Positions 59,701 through 64,000 of a stretch of DNA of 64,000 nucleotides are shown here, piece by piece (position 1 is the first letter of the stretch; each line of letters starts with the position of its first letter). The notes below the pieces were generated by a model. It worked only from the letters and a program-made list of their open reading frames with translations, ran no database searches and was not told the origin of the DNA. The position numbers and the translations under genes are program-made. The stretch covers positions 9,201,390-9,265,389 of the forward strand of contig NC_061816.1 in assembly GCF_021462225.1 (NCBI RefSeq), written 5' to 3'. This DNA is from Girardinichthys multiradiatus. Taxonomy: Eukaryota; Chordata; Actinopteri; Cyprinodontiformes; Goodeidae.

Positions 59701-61002
59701 GAGGGGACATGTGGGCGCCCACGCACAGGACAAGAGCTGAGAGGGACGTTTAAGAGACCCAGATGTAACAAATTTGATTCGATGATAGAAAGTCATTAAA
59801 AACTTTGTAGCTTCTTGTTTTTCCATCTCTACGGCGGTGCATCAGCAGGCTTTATGCAACCTGGTAATGCGGCAGTGGACATTCTGCACAGTAGTCAAAC
59901 TTCTCACATCATTTAACAGGCTCGATTAAGGTTTGTGCTCTCGCTGTCCTCGCCGCATTGCCACGCCGCAAACGGTCTTGAGATGCCGTTCGGCTCGGAT
60001 GATTACAATGGAGGAGCCGCAGTATGGCAGCACAGATGGTTCTGTTCGTTGGGTTCACAGATGCATCTGCTAACTAACCTCAGGTTCAACAACAGCGAAA
60101 GTGGGAGAGCAGCTAATGTTTAACTGGAAATTTATTTGCTGTCTCTTTTCATGATTCAGTCGGTGCTTTGAAGCGCCACCTTTCACCGTAGTTACAGCTG
60201 CAAGTGTCTGATGGGGTCTCTAAAAGCTTTATGCATCTTGACATTTAAAGGGAACATATGCTTATACCCTTTTTTACCATTTAAATACATGTTGTTGTGC
60301 GAGTCTGTAGGAGTGCAGAAAAGTTGAATTTAGTCTCTCCAGGTCTGTTTGGGTCATATTTTTTTTAGTATTTTCAGTTTTCTCTATCATCTGTTACGTT
60401 TTTTTCAACTGTTACGTCACTGTATTTGCAATTTTGTAGTCCAAGCTCAAGTATGCCTACGCTGAAAGATGATAAATGTATTTGTAGAAGTGACAACTCC
60501 ACAGAGATAAGTATTTAACATTTATATGAAATACGTGCAGGAAGCCTGCTATAATAACAGACTGCAGCATCCTTATTGCTTTCCAGCCCAATCTGATCTT
60601 TCTTCAATAAAAGGCTGATAAAAAGCTGCAGTCTTTCAGTATTATTAGTTTAACATCTTTCAGCAGAAAGTTCAGATCTGACCATACATCATTCAAATGG
60701 TTTTGCAGCTGTGCAGTTTATCTAATCCATCTCTTCTGTGGACTCAACGCAGTAACCCTCCTGTTTGTGTGTTCCCAGGTATAAGTGGCATGTCTATGTC
60801 GTCAGCATCCATGGCCAAGCTGCAGAGGCAGCACCGGCCCCTGGGGAGAACCCAGTCCGCGCCGCTGCCCCAAGGGACCGCCGCCCAGGCTCACGCTCAG
60901 GCCCTGGCCCTGCAGCAGCTGGTGGTCCAGCAGCAGCACCAGCAGTTCCTGGAGAAGCACAAACAGCAGTTCCAGCAGCAGCAGCAGCTCCACCTCAACA
61001 AG
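8225..61002 (+). CDS. hdac4: hdac4, histone deacetylase 4, N-terminal half (11 coding exons, 3' end beyond window)
   Basis: Class IIa histone deacetylase, a nucleus-cytoplasm shuttling co-repressor that binds MEF2 and represses muscle, bone and neuronal genes. The joined exons give 1581 bases, 527 codons, with no stop and matching splice phases (1,1,0,1,2,1,1,0,0,1,0). Domains: CtBP-type PMDLR at 47-51; glutamine-rich coiled coil at about 70-185; MEF2-binding [16 protein letters not shown] at 192-207; 14-3-3 site RKTASEP with S267; basic NLS at about 274-303; DMAD caspase-type site at 306-309; [13 protein letters not shown] block in exon 9; RTQSAPLP with S479; second Gln-rich stretch at about 495-524. 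HDAC4 is preferred over HDAC5, HDAC7 and HDAC9 because of [33 protein letters not shown] and [13 protein letters not shown]. The full protein should be near 1,080 residues, so the third 14-3-3 site, deacetylase domain and export signal are outside the window. Confidence 0.96.
8444..8600 (-). pseudogene. Tc1-like transposase fragment
   Basis: The minus strand reads [20 protein letters not shown] and, further on, [12 protein letters not shown]. These match the conserved Tc1 transposase end ([15 protein letters not shown] ... FCKEEWAKI). Only the last third is recognisable, and the surroundings are decayed. Confidence 0.75.
8640..8830 (+). repeat. interspersed repeat fragment
   Basis: The text AAAGCGCTTCACACTAGAGC and later GTTAAGTGCCCTGCCCAGAGG ... 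GTGGCAGGAGGGAGCTGGAG resembles a common dispersed repeat of fish genomes. It has no coding content, and its ends are not defined. Confidence 0.45.
11919..12679 (+). mobile_element. hAT-like non-autonomous element with internal TTCC/CATC microsatellite
   Basis: The left end reads CAGGGATCC ... GGTCTGGAAAATTCTGGAAT and the right end GTCTGGAATTT ... ACCCCTG. ACAAGCC flanks both sides (11913-11919 and 12680-12686), a likely target duplication. Inside lie a pyrimidine tract of decayed TTCC units (12025-12475) and a pure CATC run (about 12475-12514). CAGGG ends and a duplication near 8 bp point to the hAT superfamily. It encodes no transposase. A sister copy is at 58852-59222. Confidence 0.55.
13180..13830 (-). 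mobile_element. Tc1/mariner-like element, decayed
   Basis: The reverse complement contains GAGAGTGGCAGCATCATGTTGTGGGAATG, the hallmark GGSVMVWGCF coding region of Tc1 transposases. The 3' part resembles the copy at 62.2-62.67 kb (shared 'cacagt/catagt..ggatgg..ttctcaggcttgc' block and matching 'aaagccat' tail). Multiple frame breaks are present. Confidence 0.65.
15600..16210. mobile_element. probable decayed DNA-transposon copy
   Basis: The text has the style of fish Tc1-like copies (ATGTCCTCTGTTCTGGTGTA, then GGCATGCATTTTCACAAAAG), with no intact frame. Boundaries and orientation are not resolved. Confidence 0.35.
17622..18350. repeat. degenerate repeat with recurrent GGTCAGCTGTGTA and TTAGGTGGCTAA
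   Basis: TTAGGTGGCTAA occurs at about 17622 and 17990. GTCAGCTGTGTA-type words occur at about 17077, 17755, 17893 and 18252. The 357-368 base spacing of two of the pairs suggests an old tandem duplication, heavily diverged. Confidence 0.35.
19766..20545 (+). mobile_element. Tc1-like element, decayed
   Basis: It begins with CAGCGCCTTGCAGAAGTATTCCCACC, the usual terminal text of this family. It contains GAGAAGCAGCCAGGACGTACATGGTAACTC and then TGGCCTAGTCAAACCCCAGACCTAAATTCAATAGAG, corresponding to the [11 protein letters not shown] region of the transposase. It ends near GCTGAATACATACATACG. Frames are broken. Confidence 0.7.
22598..23275 (-). mobile_element. Tc1-like element with CACTTTATTAGGT ends
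   Basis: The left end CTGTCACTTTATTAGGTGCACC pairs with the right end GTGTACTTAATCAAGTGGCGTG as imperfect inverted repeats. The interior (GGATGGATCCATGCTTTCATGTTG and the following block) corresponds on the minus strand to a known fish Tc1-like coding region around MKAWIHP. It is shortened and broken. Confidence 0.65.
24206..24213 (+). promoter_or_regulatory. CRE palindrome TGACGTCA
   Basis: A perfect CREB/ATF consensus lies in a non-repeat, slightly CpG-richer patch (24.1-24.4 kb) of the long hdac4 intron. Function is not shown; a chance occurrence over 64 kb is about one expected. Confidence 0.3.
24860..25540 (+). mobile_element. Tc1-like element, internally deleted
   Basis: The left end (TTTTACATTTTGTGGCGTTATAGCC ... 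GGGATTTTATAT) matches the reverse complement of the right end (ATATAAAATCCCC ... GGCTGTAACCTGACAAAATGT). The interior has TGGCCTAGCCACAGTTCAGACC and GAATATGTGGCAAGACTTGA from the transposase end. There is no intact frame. Confidence 0.7.
26690..27080 (+). promoter_or_regulatory. hdac4: CpG-rich block just upstream of coding exon 2, candidate internal promoter
   Basis: From about 26.69 to 27.08 kb CpG is frequent (CGCTGCCGCTG, TCGAGCGCC, GCGCGGCAGC, GGCGCCGCGGCACGTG), unlike the surrounding intron. It ends 60 bases before the exon 2 acceptor and contains an E-box CACGTG. The frame from ATG 27095 stays open through the acceptor into exon 2, so a transcript starting here could encode a different N-terminus. 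This is inference from composition and frame. Confidence 0.35.
27141..27209 (+). CDS. hdac4: hdac4 coding exon 2
   Basis: The 69-base exon follows a good acceptor (TTCTCTTTCTCCCACAG) and ends in CAG|GTTGG. It encodes [20 protein letters not shown] then IPT (residues 8-30), aligned with HDAC4 [23 protein letters not shown]. Both junctions are phase 1, so skipping it keeps the frame. A long GT repeat starts about 26 bases past the donor, a context that can affect splicing. Confidence 0.88.
27235..27294 (+). repeat. (GT)n microsatellite, about 30 units
   Basis: An uninterrupted GT/TG run of about 60 bases starts 26 bases after the exon 2 donor. It is transcribed as (GU)n. Confidence 0.95.
28117..30045 (+). 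mobile_element. element flanks around the CATC array (same family as 11919 and 58852)
   Basis: Left of the array lies AAAAAGTCTGGGAATGTTTGG ... CCAGGTCTGGAAAAGAAT. Right of it lies GTGTGGAAAAGTTCTGAAC. These TCTGGAAAA-type flanks are shared with the hAT-like copies at 11.9 and 58.9 kb, so the array probably grew inside such an element. Ends and target duplication were not found here. Confidence 0.4.
28224..29970 (+). repeat. 1.75 kb CATC/TACC tandem array
   Basis: Almost pure CATC with regularly spaced TACC units. In the left third the main unit is 16 bases (CATCCATCCATCTACC), with frequent CATCAATC variants up to about 28.75 kb. Near 29.76-29.84 kb it is a 20-base unit (CATCCATCCATCCATCTACC). 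The long open frames through it (over 600 codons, Pro-Ser-Ile-His/Tyr repeats) arise because no stop codon exists in the repeat. They are not genes. Confidence 0.97.
33450..33800 (+). repeat. GA-rich purine stretch
   Basis: GAGAGAGA run at about 33460-33495, then purine-rich DNA (AGGAGGAGGAGGAGGGGGAAAGG at about 33730). No gene was recognised. Confidence 0.6.
34566..34640 (+). repeat. dispersed repeat (AGAATCAG...CTTTATTGCCAAGTA type)
   Basis: AGAATCAGAATCAGAAAAGC followed by TTTATTGCCAAGTACGTTTTGG and ACATACAAGGAATTTG is a familiar interspersed repeat text of teleost genomes. A weaker relative is near 20986 (AAGCTTTATTGTCACGTTTG). Confidence 0.5.
35930..36180 (+). promoter_or_regulatory. 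GC-rich patch with three CCAAT motifs, possible intronic promoter or enhancer
   Basis: CCAAT at 35972-35976 and its reverse ATTGG at 35999-36003 and 36019-36023 lie in a CpG-richer stretch (CCGGCCGGAT, GGTCGGTCGCCGGGC). TATAAA is at 36175-36180. It sits 1.1 kb before coding exon 3. No transcript is shown. Confidence 0.25.
37103..37145 (+). repeat. (CATC)n microsatellite
   Basis: About ten perfect CATC units end 133 bases before coding exon 3. Confidence 0.95.
37279..37589 (+). CDS. hdac4: hdac4 coding exon 3 (CtBP motif and coiled coil)
   Basis: 311 bases, acceptor CTCCTCTGCAG, donor AAG|GTACAT. It encodes [20 protein letters not shown] then RVDH (residues 31-54), a His/Gln run, a Gly-rich linker (GGTGGG), and the start of the amphipathic Gln-rich helix, [20 protein letters not shown] then [25 protein letters not shown] matches the CtBP-type motif of HDAC4. 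The helix forms the tetramerisation and partner-binding region known in HDAC4. The HHHHQQQQ and Gly-rich insert are longer than I expect for the mammalian protein. Confidence 0.97.
40375..42320 (+). mobile_element. Tc1-like element interrupted by a TTAA-flanked MITE
   Basis: The left end carries GAAATGTTTCAGATCATCAA at about 40428. The interior has CACAGAGGCCCATCTCACATT, ACTGACGAGACAAAAGTGGA (the TDETKV region of the transposase) and AATTCTGCAAAGAAGAGTGG (FCKEEW-like). Further, GGTGGCAGAACCAGTTATT is the usual 3' coding end. The text then stops at a foreign insert and resumes at 42261 with TTTTTGTGTTTATCTTTGTC, the expected Tc1 tail. The frame is broken. Confidence 0.75.
41543..42260. mobile_element. 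TTAA-flanked MITE (piggyBac- or Kolobok-like)
   Basis: 718 bases bounded by TTAA (41539-41542 and 42261-42264). The ends AGGTGTATTCACAC and GTGTGAATACACCC are inverted repeats with one mismatch. The interior holds GGTCCGGACCA words and no transposase. It is inserted in the tail of a Tc1 copy. Confidence 0.75.
42982..43132 (+). CDS. hdac4: hdac4 coding exon 4 (coiled coil, second half)
   Basis: 151 bases, acceptor TTTGTGCAG, donor GA|GTAAGT. It encodes [20 protein letters not shown] then [20 protein letters not shown] and [11 protein letters not shown] (residues 135-185), closely matching HDAC4 [20 protein letters not shown]. It forms the distal part of the Gln/Glu-rich helix. The serine codon at 185 is split across the phase-1 junction with exon 5 (A|GT). 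Confidence 0.97.
43222..44278 (+). mobile_element. Tc1-like element, decayed
   Basis: The left terminal text ACAAGTATGCATACACCTTG and right GATATGAATACTTTTGCAAGG are typical ends. 43935-44075 holds ATGGCCTAGTCAAAGTCCAGACC, CAATCTGTGGTAAGACTTGG and the tail of a transposase, with frame breaks. Confidence 0.75.
45100..45950 (-). mobile_element. Tc1-like element, decayed
   Basis: The plus strand shows CCCACAGCATGATGCTGCCA then CCATCATGTTTCACATTGGGG, the reverse complement of the [13 protein letters not shown] region. AGTTCAATTTTCCTCTTGTC and CCAGAGCACCTTCTTCCACA follow, as in sister copies. Confidence 0.7.
46593..46716 (+). CDS. hdac4: hdac4 coding exon 5 (MEF2-binding helix)
   Basis: 124 bases, acceptor CATCAG, donor CCG|GTAAGT. 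It encodes [20 protein letters not shown] then [20 protein letters not shown] (residues 186-225), ending phase 2. In class IIa HDACs this short amphipathic helix docks in the groove of the MEF2 MADS/MEF2 domain. The hydrophobic positions (V192, M194, L196, F199, V200, L201, L207) are kept; HDAC4 has K where this protein has R195. Confidence 0.97.
46717..48891 (+). other. hdac4: hdac4 intron, 2.2 kb
   Basis: No exon was recognised. It contains two tandem Tc1-like fragments at 47.6-47.99 kb; the rest is AT-rich. Confidence 0.8.
47620..47990 (+). repeat. tandemly duplicated Tc1-like fragment
   Basis: A 28-base identical block (GGCAGCATCATGCTGTGGGG plus ATGCTTTT) occurs at 47728-47755 and 47947-47974, 219 bases apart. 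Each is preceded by similar text (CCTTTACTC..G..ACC). It corresponds to the [10 protein letters not shown] region of Tc1 transposases. Confidence 0.7.
48892..49010 (+). CDS. hdac4: hdac4 coding exon 6
   Basis: 119 bases, acceptor TTAATTCTGCAG, donor ACTG|GTGCGT. It encodes [20 protein letters not shown] then [19 protein letters not shown] (residues 227-265), nearly identical to HDAC4 in this region. Its last residues begin the LRKTASEP phosphosite completed by exon 7. It ends phase 1. Confidence 0.97.
49622..49700 (+). repeat. dispersed repeat end, partner of 2604
   Basis: ACACCGATCAGCCTTTTTAT and AGCCGATATCGATTTCTG share spacing with the copy at 2604-2655. Confidence 0.4.
52660..53334 (+). 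repeat. degenerate tandem repeat, about six units of 80-117 bases
   Basis: Successive units start near 52660, 52769, 52874, 52990, 53107, 53187 and 53278 (last partial). Each has a form of CAGCTAAACACAGA, then GAGCCAGGTGTACTTTCTAT, then GGCAGCAGTAGCTCCATCAAT and GCATCCAGGAAAG. Similarity is clear by eye but imperfect. There is no coding frame through it. Confidence 0.7.
54050..54560 (-). mobile_element. decayed DNA-transposon copy
   Basis: CCCATAGCATCACACATTCT then CCGTATTTAACAGTGGATATGAAATGC and TTATCCGACCAAAGTGCAAGG are the minus-strand text of a Tc1-like coding region (the stretch around YGGG...DAMG). Ends are not clear. Confidence 0.55.
54826..55040. mobile_element. MITE formed of two Tc1 ends
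   Basis: The left part TGTCACGCTCAAATGTTTCAG and the right part CTGAAACATTTACACGTGACA are inverted repeats with few mismatches. They match the terminal text seen at 40428, with no transposase between them. Confidence 0.65.
55045..55230. repeat. interspersed repeat with GGTCCG/CGGACC-type words
   Basis: The stretch (CCAGGTCCGGATAAACCATG ... CTGGTCCGTTCCAGGACCCGG ... TTCCAGTGTGAAAGC) resembles MITE text similar in style to 41.5-42.26 kb. Its ends are not proven. Confidence 0.4.
56320..56700 (-). mobile_element. probable decayed DNA-transposon copy
   Basis: CAAAGCATAACTCCTTCACC and GGTTTTCTTCAAACATGGGT have the style of the reverse strand of Tc1-like coding DNA. Weak and broken. Confidence 0.4.
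56747..57260 (+). mobile_element. third copy of the microsatellite-bearing element, right end lost
   Basis: It begins CAGGGTTCTACACAGTCTAT like the left end at 58852 (CAGGGTTCCTATACTGTCTG). A (TA)n run at 56763-56793 and a decayed TTCC/CCTC pyrimidine tract at 56805-57195 follow. The text CATCATAAATTCATAGTGAAC then matches the inner right flank of the 58.9 kb copy (GTCATAAATCCATAGCGAAC). Confidence 0.5.
57520..57648 (+). CDS. hdac4: hdac4 coding exon 7 (14-3-3 site S267 and NLS)
   Basis: 129 bases, acceptor CTTCTCCTTCCAG, donor GCGG|GTAAGA. It encodes [20 protein letters not shown] then [20 protein letters not shown] and MA (residues 267-308). S267 corresponds to HDAC4 Ser246, phosphorylated by CaMK/PKD-type kinases to recruit 14-3-3. 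The clusters RSRLKQK, ERR, LLRRR and KKR form the nuclear import signal. Both ends are phase 1, so the whole exon can be skipped in frame. It also supplies DMA of the DMAD site. Confidence 0.97.
57649..57748 (+). other. hdac4: 100-base intron
   Basis: Short intron with donor GTAAGAGG and acceptor TATCACAG; no other signal. Confidence 0.95.
57749..57858 (+). CDS. hdac4: hdac4 coding exon 8
   Basis: 110 bases, donor GAG|GTAGAG. It encodes [20 protein letters not shown] then [17 protein letters not shown] (residues 309-345), matching HDAC4 [19 protein letters not shown]. It begins with the Asp of the DMAD caspase-type site. The region is Ser/Pro-rich and likely disordered. It ends phase 0. Confidence 0.97.
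57859..58342 (+). other. hdac4: hdac4 intron, 484 bases
   Basis: Nothing recognisable besides splice sites. Confidence 0.9.
58343..58477 (+). CDS. hdac4: hdac4 coding exon 9
   Basis: 135 bases, acceptor GTGCTTGCTAG, donor AAC|GTAAGG. It encodes [20 protein letters not shown] then [20 protein letters not shown] and TAASN (residues 346-390). The block [16 protein letters not shown] is common to HDAC4, HDAC5 and HDAC9. Phase 0 on both sides, so it is a frame-neutral cassette. Confidence 0.96.
58564..58750 (+). CDS. hdac4: hdac4 coding exon 10
   Basis: 187 bases, after an 86-base intron (58478-58563; acceptor TTTTTTTCTCCAG), donor ACAG|GTGAGG. It encodes [20 protein letters not shown] through [20 protein letters not shown] and PLVTG (residues 391-452). 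[20 protein letters not shown] is diagnostic for HDAC4. It ends phase 1. Confidence 0.96.
58751..60778 (+). other. hdac4: hdac4 intron, 2 kb
   Basis: Contains the hAT-like element at 58.85-59.22 kb. 59.3-60.7 kb is not repetitive by eye, with a CpG-richer patch at 59.6-60.1 kb. No exon was seen. Confidence 0.8.
58852..59222 (+). mobile_element. hAT-like non-autonomous element with TTCC tract (best-preserved copy)
   Basis: The ends CAGGGTTCCTATAC and GTAGGTACCCTG are imperfect inverted repeats with CAGGG tips. Flanking octamers ATATCAAA and ATAAAAAA agree at six of eight positions, consistent with a worn 8-bp target duplication of hAT type. Inside: TGTCTGGAAAACTCTGGAAT, a decayed TTCC tract, and TCTGGAAAAGTATGGAATTT. 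No transposase frame is present. Confidence 0.6.
60779..61002 (+). CDS. hdac4: hdac4 coding exon 11 (14-3-3 site S479), last exon in window
   Basis: 224 bases, acceptor GTGTGTTCCCAG, donor AAG|GTAACA. It encodes [20 protein letters not shown] then [11 protein letters not shown] and a Gln/His-rich stretch [20 protein letters not shown] ending LHLNK (residues 454-527). S479 in RTQSAPLP corresponds to HDAC4 Ser467. The beginning is shorter than in mammals and lacks the ALPLHAQS-type segment. It ends phase 0, as the human exon after MNK. Confidence 0.97.
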
Positions 61003-61481
61003 GTAACAGCTGGAGGCACTCCTTCTCCATCTCCTGCTTCATTCTTCTGCTGTCCATGAATCTTGAAAGAAATATTGAATTTTAATTGATTCTGTATGTC
61101 ACTGAATGGGTTGAAGTTGTTGTGAGCAGGCTCACTGTGTGGTAAAGGCCCATGGATGTGATATTGCAGTCAAATAAACAGATAATTATCAGAACTGTGA
61201 GCTCCAGAGGGCCAGCTCGGGAGCTGTAGTGTTGTAGTTTGCGTAGGCAGCAGCCGGCAGCTCAGCCAATAAGGTGTTATCCGTGGATGTGTGCAAAGTC
61301 GTCCACTCTATCGTGGCCTTTTCTCCCTCTCTTTGTAGTATTTCTGTTTGTGAGTAGGTGGAAGGAGGTATTGGTTAACATGTATAGCAGAACCCGCACG
61401 CCTGTGTGTGCGTGTTTATATCTGAAAACGCTTGCATCCATGTTTCTGTGACTATGGTCGGTGCGAGCTAACTGATTGCTG

Positions 61482-61517
61482 CCATGGCAACAGAGCGGAA
61501 GCCCGCGCCTTATATGG
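61482..61517 (+). promoter_or_regulatory. X-box half-site and CArG box pair
   Basis: CCATGGCAAC (61482-61491) matches the RFX X-box right half. CCTTATATGG (61508-61517) is a perfect SRF CArG box (CCW6GG). Both sit in a short CpG-containing patch of the intron. Function is inferred. Confidence 0.4.
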
Positions 61518-62179
61518 GCAGGGAGGAAGCAAGCAATTCGTCACTTCTGATGGCTTTACCTATTAGAGTAGAGGATTCGCCGGAGGAGAGGTGGGTGGAT
61601 GAAACAAGGGATTTCCTCTCCTCCACCTCTGCCTCCCCCATTTCGCTCTGTCTCCCTCCCTCGCATATGTTTTCCAGCTCTCCGCTGGCAACTTTTTACA
61701 CAAACACCTCTGGAAAAGCCTGTTGGCTCACCAAGGACATGCTGTGAAGCTGTTTGTGGCTCACCCTTTCACTGTTGTTACAGTAAATGTTTAGTTGCTT
61801 TTATTTAAATGGTCTTAAAAAGGAAATATCTTCAGGTTTTCAGCTTTTTTCCCCCCGAATTTCAAAGACAAATTCCATTTAAACAATTATTGTCTTTCTC
61901 ATAAATGCACAACAAATGGAAATCCACAAAAAAGTTATTATTTGACTGATTGACACCTGACTTTTTGTTTAAAATCCTTTGAATGTTTCTCTGGAGAGAC
62001 TAAATTAATCTCATTAGTCCAGATGAAATATGCAGCTTGGGAGTGTTATTGTTGTAGTTAATTTTCTTGGAGGAGAAAGGTTACATCTTTCTGTCCAGAT
62101 GTTTACACGACCTTTAAAAAAAACACAACCTTTGTTTTCTCACTGTCTGACATTAAATGTGTCTAAACATCTCCTGTCT

Positions 62180-62670
62180 TAGATCAGTTAAGATTACCAA
62201 AATAATTTCTCTTTCCTAAATACCAGAATAATGAGAGGCTTACTATCTGGGTTTCTTTAATATTTCCACATATTGTTCTTTCCTCAAGTGCACCGGTCCC
62301 TCCTGTTACAAAACCCTCACACATCATGATCCTGCCACCGCCGTACTTCATAGTCTGGATGGTGTTCTCAGGCTTGCCTTTTTCCTCCAAATGTAATGAA
62401 GGTCATTAAGGTTTGTTGTTTGAGCAGATGAACATGGCACCTTCCGACCTATGATAACGAGATAAACCAGACTTGTGGAGATCTGCAATTCTCCTTCTGA
62501 TTTCATGGCTGATTTCTTTGGATCTTCTCATGATGTCACACAAGGAAGCAGTGTGCCAGAGATGTTGCCTTAAAATACACCCATTTAAATCTAATGTGAG
62601 TTAGCCTATCAGAAGCTTTCAAAGCCATGACGTCGTCATCATCTGAGCTTCCCCAAAGTGTTTAAGGTTT
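62180..62670 (-). mobile_element. Tc1-like element, decayed
   Basis: CATCATGATCCTGCCACCGC, GTACTTCATAGTCTGGATGG and TGGATCTTCTCATGATGTCA are minus-strand Tc1 text. The tail parallels the copy at 13.18-13.83 kb. Confidence 0.65.
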
Positions 62671-62719
62671 GTTTCCACACATGGATTGTTGCTCTGTAGA
62701 GGTAGAAGAACCTTACAAA

Positions 62720-63480
62720 AGAAAAATCATACTTGCATAGCAAGGAACACAGCAGACCGGTCAGGGAGAAGTTTAAAGCAACTTCAGCTTATAAAACAGC
62801 AACCAAAGGTTCAAACATCTCACAGAGGTCCTTGGGAAGAGTAAACTGGAAACCCATGCTAGGAGACCAGTAATCAGAGAAGCTGCCAAGGGGCCCATGG
62901 TTAATCTGGAGAAGCTGCAGAGATCTGGGGCTCAGGTGAAGGAACTTGTTGACAAAATAATTGTTACCTAATTTAAATATTTTGGCGTACAAACTAAACA
63001 CTGTATGTGGAGGAAAACTAATATTGCCATCTCCATTATGAAGCATGCTGGTGGCAGCATCATGCTAAGGGAATGCTTTTCTTGATGGTTATGGCTGATG
63101 AAAAACCTGTCAGAGGCTGCAAAAGACTTTACCTTCCATTAGAACAACAACCCTAACAAAATGGTTAATCTCAACGCATATTCATATGTTAGAATGGTGT
63201 AGTCAAAGTACAGACCTAAATCTAACTGAGAAGCTTTGGCAAAACTTGAAAATGAATGTCCACAGCAGTTTCCATCCAGCCTTTTGAAAAGAGTTGGTAA
63301 CAATCTTATAATCTAGACAGAAGACAAGCAGATGTTTTACATTAGGAATTTTCTGATTTTTATTTGTAAAATAAATCTGAAAAATACGCATAATTTTCCC
63401 TCCACTGCTTTGTCTTAATGAACACATAAAGCAAATAATAATGAATACATGTTCAAGGCAAAGTAAAAATAAATGGAGTA
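62720..63480 (+). mobile_element. Tc1-like element, decayed
   Basis: CCCATGGTTAATCTGGAGAA, GGTGGCAGCATCATGCTAAG and GTGTAGTCAAAGTACAGACC mark successive parts of the Tc1-like coding region in order. Several frame breaks are present. Confidence 0.7.
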
Positions 63481-63875
63481 TAAATACAGACCTAAAAAGG
63501 ATTTAATTTAAAAATGACTAAAAGCAAAAATACACATTTAAAAGACAGGGAAACTAAATGGCTCTGCAAACACCAGTGTGCATTTCGACTGTAGGAAAAT
63601 TGTGTTTAAAATACAGAACAAGCTTGAAAGGTGAAGAAAACGTTTGCATTGTGGACCTCAGTTCAAACCACACAAAGAGGAGGTTTCTGAGGAAGTGGAG
63701 CAAAGGGGGTCAGTAGGGATAGGGGACGCGTCTGTTTGGATCCAAAGAAGACTCAACCAGAAGCCTAGAGGAGGATATGGGGGGTGGGGGGGGGGAATGC
63801 TCTGACGTCAATGCTGTCCCTTGGCATGGAGCCAGGGGACCCGATGCTTGTAGCTCTGGGAACACACACACTCAC

Positions 63876-63976
63876 CTATAGCCCACGCTTGAGGCTTCCC
63901 ACAAACACTTGTCTTCCTTGCACGTCTCCACATCATAAACACCGACGGCATATGAGGGCGAGTGCTCTCGAGCCTC
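63876..63976 (-). CDS. candidate exon of an unidentified antisense gene
   Basis: On the minus strand a 33-codon open stretch, starting EAREHSPSYAVGVYDVETCK and ending LWEASSVGY, lies between an AG (ATTCAG|GAG) and a good donor (TATAG|GTGAGTG). A CTAAC branch-like word is 15-19 bases upstream of the AG. The composition looks protein-like, but I recognise no family. An in-frame stop precedes the AG, so the acceptor would have to be used. The polypyrimidine tract is weak. It may be chance. Confidence 0.25.
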
Positions 63977-64000
63977 CTGAATGGTCCATGGTTAGTGGAA

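Larger units (their letters stand above)
61003..64000 (+). other. hdac4: hdac4 intron, continues beyond window
   Basis: No exon matching the next HDAC4 segment ([20 protein letters not shown]-like) was found. It contains a CArG box and X-box-like motif (61.5 kb), two Tc1-like remnants (62.18-62.67 and 62.72-63.48 kb), a G-run (63.78 kb) and a possible antisense exon at the right edge. Confidence 0.75.

Noticed and set aside
1..64000. CRISPR arrays, prokaryotic operons, phage or insertion-sequence genes
   Set aside because: The window is clearly vertebrate genomic DNA with split genes; none of these was seen.

Overview
This is a vertebrate window, most likely from a teleost (ray-finned) fish. 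The introns are long and AT-rich. The repeats are typical of fish: many decayed Tc1/mariner-like copies, short MITEs and large CATC microsatellites. All gene structure found follows GT-AG splicing.

The one gene identified with confidence is hdac4 (class IIa histone deacetylase 4) on the + strand. Eleven coding exons can be placed to the base: 8225-8246, 27141-27209, 37279-37589, 42982-43132, 46593-46716, 48892-49010, 57520-57648, 57749-57858, 58343-58477, 58564-58750 and 60779-61002. Joined, they give an uninterrupted 527-residue N-terminal half of the protein with matching splice phases throughout. It holds the CtBP-type PMDLR motif, the glutamine-rich coiled coil, the MEF2-binding helix, the first two 14-3-3 phosphosites (S267 and S479 here), the basic NLS and a DMAD caspase-type site. 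The third 14-3-3 site, deacetylase domain and export signal must lie beyond the right edge. The window therefore shows the signal-responsive repressor half of HDAC4 and not its catalytic half.

Layout: 1-1.6 kb is intergenic with a Tc1 fragment. 1.65-2.35 kb is a CpG-richer candidate promoter and noncoding first exon, with a perfect MEF2 consensus that could also serve as a TATA box. 2.3-7.9 kb is the presumed first intron. The start-codon exon is at 7.9-8.25 kb. An 18.9 kb intron full of transposon remnants follows, ending in a second CpG-rich block just before exon 2 (a possible internal promoter). 27.2-37.3 kb is an intron carrying a 1.75 kb CATC/TACC array. Exons 3-6 are spread over 37-49 kb. 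An 8.5 kb intron contains a decayed tandem repeat of about 110 bp. Exons 7-10 are packed into 1.25 kb, and exon 11 is at 60.8 kb. The remainder is intron, with a weak candidate antisense exon at the extreme right edge.

I found no dramatic new system. The best second-look items are: a hAT-like non-autonomous element family whose internal microsatellite appears to have seeded the tandem arrays; a nested insertion of a TTAA-flanked MITE in a Tc1 copy; possible internal promoters; symmetric cassette exons that would change localisation control; and the right-edge antisense exon.
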